DNA of 64,000 nucleotides from Argopecten irradians (GCF_041381155.1 NC_091138.1:38433604-38497603); one strand, 5' to 3'; counted from the stretch's first letter, positions 46,880 to 58,912 are shown. A program made the numbers and translations. Notes: generated from the letters alone by a model not told the origin.

Positions 46880-48249
46880 ATTTCATTGTAGTCTGCGACA
46901 AGAGATGCATCGCTGAGCCTTCAGCGTTCATCATTCGAACAAGTAAGTATAATTTTCACTGCAACCTTGCCATGTTTAGTGTTATTTTTGTCATGAAATC
47001 AAAAAAAAATATATATATTTTATTAAACTACTAATTTTAGTCTAACTCTTTTACAGAACGATTTCTTTGTTAGCTAATGAGTACCTGTGGACACAATTTA
47101 GATTTGTATACCCTCCATGTCTGGAATGTACGGTCTCCAATCAAGTCTCTACCAGGAGACAAAGCTTTCTCGTACTGGTCTTTTTGTACATTACTGAGAC
47201 TACATTCAATAGCTGCTAATGCCAACTCGGGGGACATGCATCGGCCGAGGACGCGATCGGCAAAGGATCCTGTGCAATAGTGTCACTGATGACTGCCAAA
47301 TCCTTATCCAGGCTGGCGTCAAATGGACCTGACGACATCACAACACCACTGTCCGATATTGAAATACCAAGGTCCACAATGGTGCCTTCCTGTGGTATTT
47401 CAGAAATATTCATCACTGTGTCCGGTGGGCCAGTTTCGTCAATACCACTTTGCGTTCCATCGTCACCTTTCCCCTCCATTGTACCTATCGGAAAACATAC
47501 TATGATAACTAACTAAAGACAGTATGAAGAAACGCATGCAAATTAATAGGGACTTGACACATCAACAACCCGCAACAGAATTTTTATGTGTTAAAAAGGA
47601 ATTTCGACGATGACATTACTATAACTCACGCGAGAGGGAGAGAGAGAGAAATCCTAAATGACACACCTGTGTACACTGATGATGGTAAAAATGCCTCTTT
47701 TGGTATAGCTGACGGATCACATGGGTGAATACCTGTTGCCCGAAAACCGTTGATAAGGTAATCCGGCTTCATCCTACCCCAAGCTCTGGTGACCAACCGG
47801 AAGAAATTTGCATGGGTCACAGGACATCCCGTCTCTGCCAGAAAGGTTGTTGTTGTTTCCTTCCAAAATTTTTTGAATGGACCAAAGACAGTCCTGAATG
47901 CAATTTGAAACGATCATGTACATATTTGTTATAGAAATAAGCGATAGGTAATTATGCAATGATTATGGTAACAATAATAGATATACCTCAACATTTCAGT
48001 CGATGTAATTTAAATTTTGATTCGGGAGTTATTTCTTGTCAAAATACTTCATTGTGGAGTACCTCAGGGTGGTGTCATTTGACTATCTTAATTTGTAAAA
48101 CTAATTCATATGTCACAATGACTCGTAATTGATATTTACCTTTTATGGAAACAATGATTATAGAAGAGATACAATTGAACTTTCAAACGACAATTTGTAT
48201 ACCTGTCTAAAGGTTGTAACCAATGGGAGCAATGAGATGGCATCTCCAT

Positions 48250-48457
48250 TAGTCTTCGGCGGCATGCTTCAGTGATATAGCACTATAAAAAGGACAATAG
48301 TTCCACTATACAAGAAGACATAACATGAATTTACCGCAGTCTCCCAAAACACGCACCTCGCACAACATACACGCAACACACCGCATACATGGGAGGCCGT
48401 CCTTACATGACCATAGCTGTTAATAGGACGTTAATTAATCAAACAAACACACAAAAA
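48250..48457 (+). mobile_element. S1 SINE inserted in transposase exon
   Basis: 5'-truncated S1 from GTCTTCGGCGGCATGCTTCA to AATCAAACAAACACACAAAA, antisense to the transposase. It separates the codons for HHHIELIEL from those for MPSHCSHWLQPLD. No clear target duplication. Confidence 0.8.
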
Positions 48458-48697
48458 AGATAACTCGATCAACTCAATATGATGGTGGGAGTCGTGTCCA
48501 TCAAAAATCAGTATCTGTATACGATGAGCTCCGACGTTTTTCATGAATACCTCTGAGAACCAGAGTGATGAGAGTCCCTGAATAATTACGAGTTGAAATT
48601 AGGTTTTAAGAATACGTGCTTTGACTTAAATGTAGTCTTTATAGTATTACTTTATATTACGTATAAGTTATTAAGATATTAATGCAATAGATAGTTA

Positions 48698-48795
48698 CTT
48701 AAAGATGCTTCATCGCTGACAAATTATATTTTTCTCTATCGAAAACAGGAGCAGACGATTTAGTATTTTTCTTCAGTTTGTTTTCAAGACAAAAA
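48698..48795 (-). mobile_element. MITE family M1 end fragment
   Basis: CTTAAAGATGCTTCATCGCT and then the complement of the CTCCTGTTTTTGATAG segment. Only about 100 bp, in the transposase intron. Confidence 0.6.
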
Positions 48796-50094
48796 GAATT
48801 AAAAACGAATCATAAAGTTTAATTTTCCCTATGTACATTCAAAATTAATGTACCTGTTTGATCCATCCAGAATCAGACACGCTGATAAATGAACCATTGG
48901 GTGCCATATCTGTATCCCAAGACTTTAACGCCTGTTTGGTTTTGCCCTTAACTATAAAGTGAGGAGGCATCATGGTCCCCGTGGCATTCCCACACGCAAT
49001 TATTGTTACATTTTCCCTGTTTCCACACTTTGCCTGGATGTTTTTAAACCTTTCCTGGTATAAGTTAATTGGAATTTTTTGGTTATACATGTATACTGAT
49101 TTCGTCTACTCAAATAATTATTTAGTATTCCCATGCTCTACAAATTTTGAAATGTACCATCCGAAAGATATATGTTATATTGTGTGTTATCGTACCTGAT
49201 TATAATTCATGAGAAATATCAAGTTATTGCCAATGTTCAAGGTATTATTGTGTCATTTTAACGGTACCAGGCAATATAATATGTAAGTGTAGAATGGGAT
49301 ATCAGAAAGACGAATCTGACGATTTATATCCTTATTCATATGCAATTGCATTTATGTATGTGTGTTCGAGATATGACGTCATATTCATTATACCTGAACA
49401 GGCTATAATGAAAACATAGAAATGAATGATAATTTTACGAGCTTTATTAAAAATGTGAAGTATAACAGTACCTAGAGACTACTTTAACAGAGTCTGACGA
49501 CAGGTTTATGGCTGTTTCAACCATGATCCATAGACACTGCGGTTTGACAATCAGATTCTGCCTGGTGAGCTCGTCCCTTAAAACATTGAAGTAGGAGCTA
49601 ACGCGCTCTGGCCTCATCATTTTATGCCTCACACCGGCCGTGCCCTCTGGTTGACGGAGGGACACGCCTCCATTGCGCCTTTTGAATAGAACCCACCACT
49701 TTTCTGAGGGAATGTCGCCTCTGCCCTTAAAAGTAACGCCCCTCTTTTTAGCAAGGGCTGCAGCAGCCCTTTTAAAATTTTGTTTGCTAAATCCAACTCC
49801 CATTTGGGATCGTTGCGTAGCTGTGTTAATTAGGAACTCCTCATCCGCCCTTTCTAATAAGGGGGCTTTTCCGTTCATTGCCCCTTCTGGGACACGCCCA
49901 CTTACCCTGTCCCCAAGACTGGACTTTGGGACATTGTATTTTGCTGCAGCCCGCCTTACGCTGATTCCGCCGAACTTAACTTCATTGACAGCGGCACTCA
50001 TGGCTTCCGCTGTCCAATTATTTCGTTTTTGACCCATTCTGTCAAAGTAAAACCAAACAACAGGTAGCAGTATAATGGAAATTTACCTCAAAAC

Positions 50095-50481
50095 TTAATT
50101 AATAATAATTTCAACTGGTTGACATTTGCAAATTAATTTAATGCGATCAACGTCCTTCTCTGCTGCCTTAAACCCAATATTGCATCTCTGCATGGGACCA
50201 CTGTGTTTTTTGAATTTTGATGGTTTGTCTTTAGCTTTAAGGTATACAAAGCCATATGCTAATTCATGTCGAAATATGTCTGCAATCACTTTGGCATCTC
50301 CTCTTTGCAAATATGCCACATTTCTTCTCTTTTCTTTGTCTGCACAAATTGCAATTGCGTTTTTGTCATACGGGTTTTCCTGTTCATGTTTAAGATAAAG
50401 CACCTGTCCGATTTCCAGACTTCCTGGTCCCCAGTGGTGCATTCCTACAGCATACACGCCTCTAATTATGATATTCTTCAT
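50095..50481 (-). CDS. HIRAN-like domain protein, 128 residues
   Basis: Intact single-exon frame beginning MKNIIIRGVYAVGMHHWGPG and ending in TAA. HIRAN-like pattern: G..AVGMHHW entry, ENPYDKNAIAICADK strand, NVAYLQRGDAKVIADIF turn and a closing GPMQRCNIGFKAAEKD. The entire protein is little more than the domain. The ATG follows a good 3' splice site (AATATTTTTCAG|AATAGAA), so a 5' UTR exon is likely. Ten bases after the stop is a GTAAAT donor, and TTTGACAG just before the transposase ATG is an acceptor, so one transcript could run through both genes with a 48-bp intron (50039-50086). HIRAN binds DNA ends in known proteins; a role in transposition is inference. Confidence 0.6.
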   Translation of the reverse strand: MKNIIIRGVYAVGMHHWGPGSLEIGQVLYLKHEQENPYDKNAIAICADKEKRRNVAYLQRGDAKVIADIFRHELAYGFVYLKAKDKPSKFKKHSGPMQRCNIGFKAAEKDVDRIKLICKCQPVEIIIN

Positions 50482-50683
50482 TTCTATTCTGAAAAATATT
50501 TCATATTAGGGTTAGATTGAATAGCCCTTTATATTCTGGATATAAAACAAAAATTATAATATATTATGCCCTTAAATGAGCGCACTATAGGCCTTCTATA
50601 CCATGCTTCGGACAGTGTGAATTTGGGTAAGGCAGCAAAACATAAAAATGTCATAAATAGCGAGATTTTAAATCTTTTTTATT

Positions 50684-53066
50684 AGGTCACCTGAGACGAA
50701 GTCTCAAGTGACCTATTCTAATCGCCTTTTGTCCGTCGTCGTGCGTCGTATGTCCGTGAACAATTTTTTATTTTCGACTTCTTCTCCAAAACTGCTGAAT
50801 CAATTTCAATGAAATTTTGCACAAACCTAAGGTATAAGGCCAATCAAAATTGTGAATTATATGGTCCCCACCCCCCAGGGGGCTGTTGGAGGGGCCAAAA
50901 GGGGTAAAATTGAGTAAAATTTCAAAAATCTTCTTCTCTACTCACAGATGTGGTAGAAGCAAATCCTTTTCATAGATAGAAAGGTCTTAAGGTCCTTTAC
51001 AAAAAATGTGAATTATATGACCCTGTGGTCTCTAGTTTCCCCCTGGGGAGGGGGTTAAGTTTACTATAGTTTATATTGGGAAAACACATTTTTGCGCATT
51101 ATTTGGTCATTTGCAATAGGAAATGAGTCAAATGTTGTCAGAATTATCAGTATGAGAAGGCCATTTCATCCTATTAACAAATTTTCAATGACTGACCTCC
51201 AGGGGCCTTAGGGGTGGGGTCAAAATGGGTCAAATAGGCTAAAACTTCAAAAATCTTCTTCTGAAATTCTGGAAATGGTAGAATCAAATACTTTTCATAA
51301 ATAGAAAGGTCTTAAGGTCCTTTACAAAAATTGTGAATTATATGACCCTGGGGTCTCACGTTTCCCCCCTGGGGAGGGGGTCAAGTTTACTATAGTTTAT
51401 ATAGGGAAAACACATTTATGAGCATGTTTTGCTCAATTTTCATTGGAAACGAGACAAACTTGGTTAGAATTATTAGCCTGAGATAGCATTTTAATATCAT
51501 ATCCACATTGGTCCTGGCCGACCCCCTGGGGGCAGAGGGGCGGGGCTAAAAAAAGGGGTCAAATAGGCTAAAACTTCAAAAATCTTCTTCTGAAATTCTG
51601 GAAATGGTAGAATCAAATACTTTTAATAAATAGAAAGGTCTTAAGGTCCTTTACAAAAATTGTGAAATATATGACCCTGGGGTCTCTAGTTTCCCCCTGG
51701 GGAGGGGGGTTAATTTTACTGTAGTTTATATTGGGAAAACACATTTTTGCGCATTATTTGGTCATTTGTAATAGGAAATGAGTCAAATGTTGTCAGAATT
51801 ATCAGTATGAGAAGGCCATTTAATCCTATTAACAAATTTTCAATGCGACGACCCCCAGGGGCCTTAGGGGCGGGGTCAAAAATGGGTCAAATAGGCTAAA
51901 ACTTCAAAAATCTTCTGAAATTCTTGAAATGGTAGAATCAAATACTTTTCATAAATAGAAAGGTCTTAAGGTCCTTTACAAAAATTGTGAATTATATGAC
52001 CCTGGGATCTCACGTTTCCTCCCTGGGAAGGGGGTAAATTTACTATAGTTTATATAGGGAAAACACATTTATGAGCATGTTTTGCTCAATTTTCATTGGA
52101 AACGAGTCAAACTTGGTTAGAATTATTAGCCTGAGATAGCATTTTAATATCATATCCACATTGGTCCTGGCCGACCCCCCTGGGGGCAGGGGGGTGGGGC
52201 AAAAAAAGGGTCAAATAGGCTCAAACTTCAAAAATCTTCTTCTGAAATTCTGGAAATGGTAGAATCAAATACTTTTCATAAATAGAAAGGTCTTGAGGTC
52301 CTTTACAAAAATTATGAATTATATGACCCTGGGGTCTCACGTTTCCCCCTGGGGAGGGGGTCAAGTTTACTATAGTTTATATATGGAAGCATTTTTTGCT
52401 CAATTTTCATTGGAAACGAGTCAAACTTGGTTAGAATTATTAGCCTGAGATAGCATTTTAATATCATATCCATATTGGTCCAGGCCGACCCCCTGGGGGC
52501 AGAGAGGCGGGGCCAAAAAGGTCAAATAGGCTAAAACTTCAAAAATATTCTTTTAAAATTCTGGAAATGGTATAATCAAATACACTTTATAGATGAAAAG
52601 GTCTTTAAGTTTGTTTATAAAAATTGTTAATTATATGACCCTGGGGTGTCCTGTTTCCCCTTGGGGAGGGGGTCAAGTTTACTATAGTTTATATAGGAAA
52701 AACACATTAATGAACATTTTTTGCTCAATTTTCATAGGAAATGAGTCAAACTTGGTTAGAATTATTAGCCTGAGATAGCATTTTAATATCATATCCACTT
52801 TGGTCCTGGCCGACCTCCTTGGGGCAGAGGGGCAGAGGGGCGGGGCTAAAAAGAGGTAAAAATGATTAAAATTTCAAAAAATACCTCTAAGTTCACAGGT
52901 TTGATGGAAGCAAATACTCTTCATAGTCTAAAAAGTCAAATTTATAAACCACTGACCAACTTCAAGGCCCAGCATATGGTGTTTATATGTCTTTAATTTG
53001 TTTCGTTATTTGTTTCATTATGAATTCTAACTCAGGTGACCGTTAAGGCCCATGGGCCTCTTGTAA
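50684..53066 (+). repeat. family D hairpin-headed element, long copy
   Basis: Head TTAGGTCACCTGAGACGAAG with its hairpin partner, then about six units of roughly 320 bp, each with CCCCTGGGGAGGGGG and CTTCAAAAATCTTCTTCTG. Two unit types partly alternate: one has AAATGTTGTCAGAATTATC, the other AAACTTGGTTAGAATTATT. It ends GGTGACCGTTAAGGCCCATG then GGCCTCTTGT. Nested in transposon 2. Confidence 0.8.
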
Positions 53067-53439
53067 TAAAATAATGTCATAAAGTATTGCAACAAATGAA
53101 AAAATATTGTTCCATGTTGACTCATTCACACTGTTTGACACAAGGGAGGTAACTCCAACACTGTGAAATACAAATAAATTCAAAACACACTAACCTGACC
53201 TCGGAAAACCGGCAATCGTTGGTTCGTAAGTTGGCGGGCTACAACGTCACGTGACTCATTTTTTCAGTATCGCCGCAATGTTTGAATTGTATGTTTGGTG
53301 TATAACATAAAATAACACGGACAAACGTTTCAATGAATGTTTAATACCCAAGCAAAACTGTCAGACCCATGGTATGTGTCCGATGCATGGTGAACTCACC
53401 CTGCTTTACAATGCTTAACTTAGTCTGTATAAGAAACAT

Positions 53440-53935
53440 TCCTCGCAGGTAGGGCGTTAGAATTGTTTCTGCTGCCCCATCGTAAAAGGCGACTAAATTT
53501 AGGATCTTTTCTTTTTTCTTCCTGACTTACTTTATCTTTCCTAATGCCTCCCTTGGCACTGCATCACTTTTGGCCTGGAGTTGAGCGTTCGCCCCTGTGA
53601 GGAAGGCTCTGGGTTCTGTCCCCTGGCCGAGACACACCAAAGTCTATAATAGTGGTAGTGACTTTCTGCTTCTGCTTAACGCTCAGCATACAGAGAGTGG
53701 GACGACTGGTTTGCCCGTTGTCAGTATAATGTGACCGGGTGGGGTGCTTGGTGTCTTCGGCGGCATGCTTCAGTGATATAGCACTATAAAAAGGGCAACA
53801 GTTCCACTATACAAGAAGGCACAACATGAATATACCACAGTCTCCCAAAACACGCACCTCGCACAACATACACGCAACACTCCGCATACATGGGAGGCCG
53901 TCCTTACATGATCATAGCTGTTAATAGGACGAAAT
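53440..53935 (+). mobile_element. S1 SINE, forward
   Basis: CAGGTAGGGCGTTAGAATTG to GCTGTTAATAGGACGA; the CAAA tail is lost. It starts 38 bp beyond the right TIR of transposon 2. Confidence 0.75.
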
Positions 53936-54042
53936 GCATCACCTTATTGAATGGTCTACATTTACGGAGTTAGTAACCGAGGACGATTAGTACTAACCGA
54001 CCGAACAGTGACACTTTGCTGCTGCGAGTGTTGAGCTGTATT

Positions 54043-55143
54043 TTTAGGTCATCTGACCCGAAGGGTCAGGATGACCTATAGTCGTCATGTTTCGTCCGTC
54101 GTCGTCCGCCGTGCACCGTGCATTAACTTTTCACGTTTTGAACTTCTTCTCAAGTTCTACCAGTGCGATTTAGCTGAAACTTGCATGAAATGATCCTGAC
54201 ATGGTCCCAACAAAGTGTTGTTATTTTTTGGGTCGATCAGAAATCCACGATGGACGCCACAGCCGCCATCTTGAAAACACATTTTGAATTTCTCAAGTTC
54301 TACCGGTGCGATTTGGCTGAAACTTGCATCAAATGATCCTGACATGGTCCCGACAAGGTGTTGTTATTTTTCAGGTTGATCCGAAATCCAAGATGGCCGC
54401 CATCTTGAAAACACATTTTGAATTTCTTCTCAAGTTCTACCGGTGCGATTCGGCTAAAACTTGCATGAAATGGTCCCGAAAAAGTGTTTTTATTTTTCGG
54501 GTCGATCCGAAATCCAAGATGGCCGCCACAGCCGCCATCTTGAAAACACTTGTTGAACTTCTTCTCAAGTTCTACCGGTGTGATTTGACTGAAACTTGCA
54601 TGAAATGATCCTGACATAGTCCTGACAAAGTGTTGTTAATTTTCGTGTCGATCCGTAATCCAAGATGGCCACCACAGCCGCCATCTTGATTATTTTGAAC
54701 TTCTTATCCAGTTCTACCGGTGGGATTTGGCTGAAACTTGCATGAAATTATCCTGACATGGTCCTGACAAAGTGTTGTTATTTTTCGGTTCGATCAGAAA
54801 TTCAAGATGGCCACCAAAGCCGCCATCTTGAAAACACATTTTGAACTTCTTCTCAAGTTCTACCGGTGCGATTTGGCTGAAACTTGAATGAAATGATCCT
54901 AACATGGTCCAGACAAAGTATTGTTACGTCTTTGGTTGATCCCAAATCGAAAATGGCTACCATGACATTATATATAATTAATTTCCTATATGTTAAGGCC
55001 CTTGGGCTTCTTGTTTGAAATAAAATTTGTTGAAAGAAATTGAAAATGATCCTGACATGGTCCTGACAAAGTGACATCATATCTAATTAATTTTGCTATT
55101 GCCAAGGTAGTCAGATTACCGTTAAGGCCCAATCTCTTGTTAT
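54043..55143 (+). repeat. family E hairpin-headed tandem-repeat element
   Basis: The head GGTCATCTGACCCGAAGGGT continuing CAGGATGACC forms a hairpin with a GAA loop. About six units of 110-150 bp follow, each with CAAGATGGCCGCCA, ATCTTGAAAACACA and CAAGTTCTACCGGTGCGAT. Two 3' ends are present: GTTAAGGCCCTTGGGCTTCT (near 55010) and CCGTTAAGGCCCAATCTCTT (near 55135). Head, core and 3' end are built like family D with different sequence. Confidence 0.75.
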
Positions 55144-55784
55144 ATTTGGTGATATTTCTGATGGCATTGGCAAAAAAAATGAGTCTTTAATAATTAGCCT
55201 TTCAAGAATTCTTGCAATTTACGAATGCTTTTTGAGAGAGAAAAAAGAGAAAAAAACGTGGATTGTGTAGTTTCATTTAAGTAATTGTGTGACATAGAAC
55301 AGATCTGGCTACGAGTTATTCTAAACCCGATTTAATGTGAGATACAAATCGATTAATTATCGAAAGTGTAATCGATTGATGAGGCATGGTTTGGAACAAT
55401 TTCGAAACAAGCAGATTATATGTAATAATTTAGTAGATCGCACAATTAACTTAAAAATAATAGCGTGGACATATTATGCACAAAACTGCACATGTGCGAT
55501 GACATCATGTGTGATACAGATCACACATAATCATATATAATTTGTGCAATTTTATCGCACATTGTTGGACGCTGGGTTGATTAATACAAAATCAATAGAT
55601 TTCACAATCATAATTAAATTATCAAATAAAGAGATTTAGGAAATTTTCCTGTAAAATATTCAATATTTTTTTATAACACCAGGTAAGTTATTGTCATTAA
55701 TTCATATCCGTAATGTATTGTTTTCTTTGGATACCGAAGCCTAGCTACGTAGCTATAGTAAATGTGATGTATGTTTTGAAAGGC
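55144..55784. other. no gene seen
   Basis: AT-rich noncoding sequence. Confidence 0.4.
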
Positions 55785-55960
55785 AGTGAGTTTGGTGGTC
55801 GTATGGTTACGATGTCCAGACATACGAGAGACTTCCACCTCTGAGTTCGAATTCAATGTGGGACTGTTGCTGGGTTTGGACAGCTGGTCTGTGGTTTATC
55901 ACTGAATACGCCGGCTTTACTTGATCATCTAAACATATTACGTCCAATGTATACATGTAT
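55785..55960 (+). mobile_element. T3 tRNA-derived SINE, degenerate
   Basis: GGTGGTCGTATGGTTACGAT (A box diverged), GAGTTCGAATTCAATGTGGG (B box), and a GGTCTGTGGTTTATCACTG body. It resembles 6421-6640 throughout. Confidence 0.55.
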
Positions 55961-57239
55961 AGCACTGGATGTCTACTTGATATTTTGCAAACTTTGAATA
56001 ACAAAAATAAGATGTTTTTTTTAAGTTAAAGTCCCATATTCGTAAATTGTCAGTATCATATAAGGTGCCACTGCTGTGATCCTTACCTACTCTTTAAAGA
56101 GATAAAATCAGATTTTGAAGGGATATCCACAAATTCACTGCTTTATTATTCTTAAGCTATACTTTAGCTTCATATGTATATCAATTTTTACTTTAATCAC
56201 TTGAAAAGGTCTCAAATCGATTCTTTAAGGGGGGTGGGGGTTGGTTATTTTGTTATGTAAATTTTCAAAATTACCTAGCAGCTTATTGGTAATAATTTAG
56301 AGAAAGTTGCTTTAGTGTTAGAGTTAATATTTGCATATACATACTGACACGCATACATGTAATCATGGATGGATGGGTGTGCATGGAAGGAGGGGTCTGT
56401 CTTTTAGAATTTAAACAGGCATGTTATTTGTCTTCTAATGTACCATGTTCATAGCGTCCCAGTAAGTGATCACTGTAAAATAAAATAATAATGTTATTGA
56501 TATTATGTAATATGTCTTTCAGATGTATAAATTGTAAGTGATACAACCGCTTTCCCTATATTTTTTATCAAAATTATATCCACATGTTTAGCAAAATTTC
56601 ACTCCGTGCGTGGGAAAAATAAACAGTTCACAGATATAGAAATGCAACTTCCAATTGAAAACTGTGTTTGGAAAAAGGTTACTATGCAAATACTTCATGC
56701 AGAATTTTTTAATAAGTATGCCTCAGTTAGCTACATGCTCAAAGCAAGTATATGACTGGTGCTAAAATATCTCCTGCAATATTCTACAAAAATATTTCTT
56801 CACTGACTGATTTTTTTTAGATTTGTTACACATGTTATACAGATGAAACTGTTTAAAATTTAACATCATTTTAAAGTTTTAAGAACTTAACTTATAAAAA
56901 TTGTACAAGAAAAAAACATTCATGTACAAATAAATTAATTCTAAATTTGGTTCTAAATACATGTATTTACATATTGACAGCTCACTAGACAAAATATCGC
57001 GCGGGGTCTCTATTCAGTAAGTTGGTGATTTATACATATATTGTAATAGCTGATGATAAATCAACACATAGTCAACACTTGAAGGTGATCTTTTCTGTAC
57101 TCTTAAACTTTTCCTGTTCTCTAAAATTTAGGCACATTGTACATGTATTTGTAACTTACTAGTGTTGGACCAGACCGGTGTTGTTTATTATTGCATGTAT
57201 CATGTTTTCTTTCGATAAAAAGTGGGTAACTTTTACATA
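55961..57239. other. no gene seen
   Basis: AT-rich sequence with a GGGGGGTGGGGGTTGG tract near 56230; no frame recognised. Confidence 0.4.
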
Positions 57240-57560
57240 TGTAGCGCGATTGGACTAAGTCGATTATCGGTTACCAGGTAGCTCAGTCGGTAGAGCACTC
57301 GGCTAGTATTCTGAAGTCCTGGCTACTACATTTTTTCCATTCCTGTTACAAATTTGGCCCCGACTAAATTACCAACGGTGGTGATATAAGGGTCTCGTAC
57401 ATCTTCGAGGGCGAAAATTTTGAAAAGGGAGGGAGGTGTGTAGCGGAATTGGACTGGGTCGATCATCGGTGAGCAGGTAGATCAGCGTTAGAGTATTAGA
57501 ATAGTGTTCGGAGGTCCCGGGTTGGAATCGCGGTCTTGTCGCTAGATTTTCTCCTCCTCT
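57240..57560 (+). mobile_element. T2-like tRNA-derived SINE, partial dimer
   Basis: Two heads follow GTGTAGCG.. leaders (57239 and 57438): GGTAGCTCAGTCGGTAGAGC is a perfect A box, and the second copy keeps a B-box-like GGTTGGAATCG. The plan (head, body with GGTCTCG, second head) is as at 5715-6165. Confidence 0.65.
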
Positions 57561-57881
57561 ACACATAATTAATCATATAAACTAGGGTACGAAAATACAA
57601 GAATACAAACCTGTCATGTCATCTATATAACATTTTCATATCTTTGATCATATCATTACATATATCGATATATCAGAACCAGTTTCTAAGTAGGATTTCT
57701 GTGGATATTAGTGATGTCAGATTATTTATGATGGCATTGATACGTTCTGAAAATATCATTATCATTTTTTATGATGTTATAGTCATTGTGACATCATATT
57801 ACATATTGAGTATTGATTAACTCTTTGCTGTTTCCACCGCTTAGAGACAGACTCATATTACTACATTCCAGTTTCACTCAA

Positions 57882-58254
57882 TTTAAAGATGCTCCTCCGC
57901 CGACAGAGCATAACTGATATTCGTCATTTGAACAATAATTGGTGTTTCATCGTATATACATATATATGTCTAATTAACACAAAAAGTAATACAAAATAAT
58001 TTATTTTGCCTTTGGCGCATGAGCAATCAGTACTTCATTCCTTACAGGATAGTGCCACGAATGATTTTTTTTCGGGTAAGTTCAAGTTATCATGATTTAT
58101 ATTTTAACTTGAAGTAAAATAAGAAGCTCAAACTTTTCAATGGTGGCGATTATGTAAAATAAGTAACTTTTTTAACTGAAGAAAAATACTAAATTATCTG
58201 CTCTTGATTTTAAAAGTGAAAAAATACCATTTGTCAACGGTGAAGCATCTTTAA
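57882..58254. mobile_element. MITE family M1
   Basis: TTTAAAGATGCTCCTCCGCC at the left, GGTGAAGCATCTTTAA at the right; internal sequence collinear with 12646-13013. Confidence 0.7.
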
Positions 58255-58618
58255 GAAAGTGACAGAATAATATCCTGGTAGAAATTTAGTTTTTAGATTG
58301 ACTTTTCTTCTTATTGTTTTTAATGGAAAATCAATCATAATTTATCTTTTAGAGAAACTGTCAGTACTGGGCGACTGTTAAAAATACGCAATAAGCAGAT
58401 ACACTGTGTGTCATTTTGTAAGTCGCGCCGTGTTCTAGGCATTAGCATTTGAGTTTTCGATAAGCTTACTGTGATACACAACTGTTTATTCTGACGCCAT
58501 CATGTCCATTGATGGAAGCGAGGGCAGTTGTTTTTGTAGAGGTATTTCAGCTCTTTCCCATTCTTAAATGACCCTTCCTGACAGAGAACACAATACATTT
58601 TAGATTTGATAACATCAC

Positions 58619-58912
58619 ATTAAAGGAACAATTCATTGAAGTTAATTCTGCTACATAACCACGAAGCAAAATGTTATAAAAGCTATACTTATGAAAAAAC
58701 AACAAACATATTGGAAAATATTCAAGGTCGTGTTAGCAACATCGCTGAAATCCTTAATTACAATCAATGTGCGCTATATCAATACCCGAGTATGGGATAC
58801 AAAAACTCGAATAGCCGCTTTGAAGCTGAGGCAAATACAATATTGTAAGAATGATTCAATTAGTTCTAGACATTTATCTGATTCTGTTCTGTAGCATGCT
58901 GAGATGAAGGGA
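58619..58912. mobile_element. MITE family M2, diverged copy
   Basis: ATTAAAGGAACAATTCATTG then CTACATAACCACGAAGCAAA, matching the left part of 34750-35328. The right end is weak (GATGAAGGGACAC). Confidence 0.5.

Larger units (their letters stand above)
47074..50037 (-). pseudogene. pogo-type transposase gene, multi-exon, damaged
   Basis: Exons read on the minus strand: 49472-50037 (N-terminal Psq-type HTH, NNWTAEAMSAAVNEVKFGGI, then VPKSSLGDRVSGRVP), 48854-49049 ([39 protein letters not shown]), 48203-48577 ([10 protein letters not shown] with the second acidic residue, then HCSHWLQPLD with the third), 47667-47893 (TVFGPFKKFWKE, WGRMKPDYLINGFRATGIHP) and 47484 downward. Junctions have GT..AG borders with matching phases. 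At the first catalytic position, where the family has DETG, this copy reads VETA. An S1 SINE (48250-48457) interrupts the third exon. The last part changes frame near 47240; the alternative frame reads SPELALAAIECSLSNVQKDQ like family C-termini. A dead or co-opted transposase. Confidence 0.75.
45378..53402 (-). mobile_element. pogo-like DNA transposon 2, about 8 kb, with nested elements
   Basis: Perfect 24-bp inverted ends AGGGTGAGTTCACCATGCAT plus CGGA (45378-45401 and, inverted, 53379-53402) enclose a HIRAN-like gene and a pogo-type transposase gene, both on the minus strand. Related ACCATGNATCGGAC motifs recur inside at 45571-45584, 45593-45607 and 50600-50614. A family D element (50684-53066) and an S1 SINE (48250-48457) are nested within. 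A TA target duplication could not be confirmed at the ends. This resembles element 1 (16000-20239) in layout but shares neither TIR nor motif sequence with it. Confidence 0.65.
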
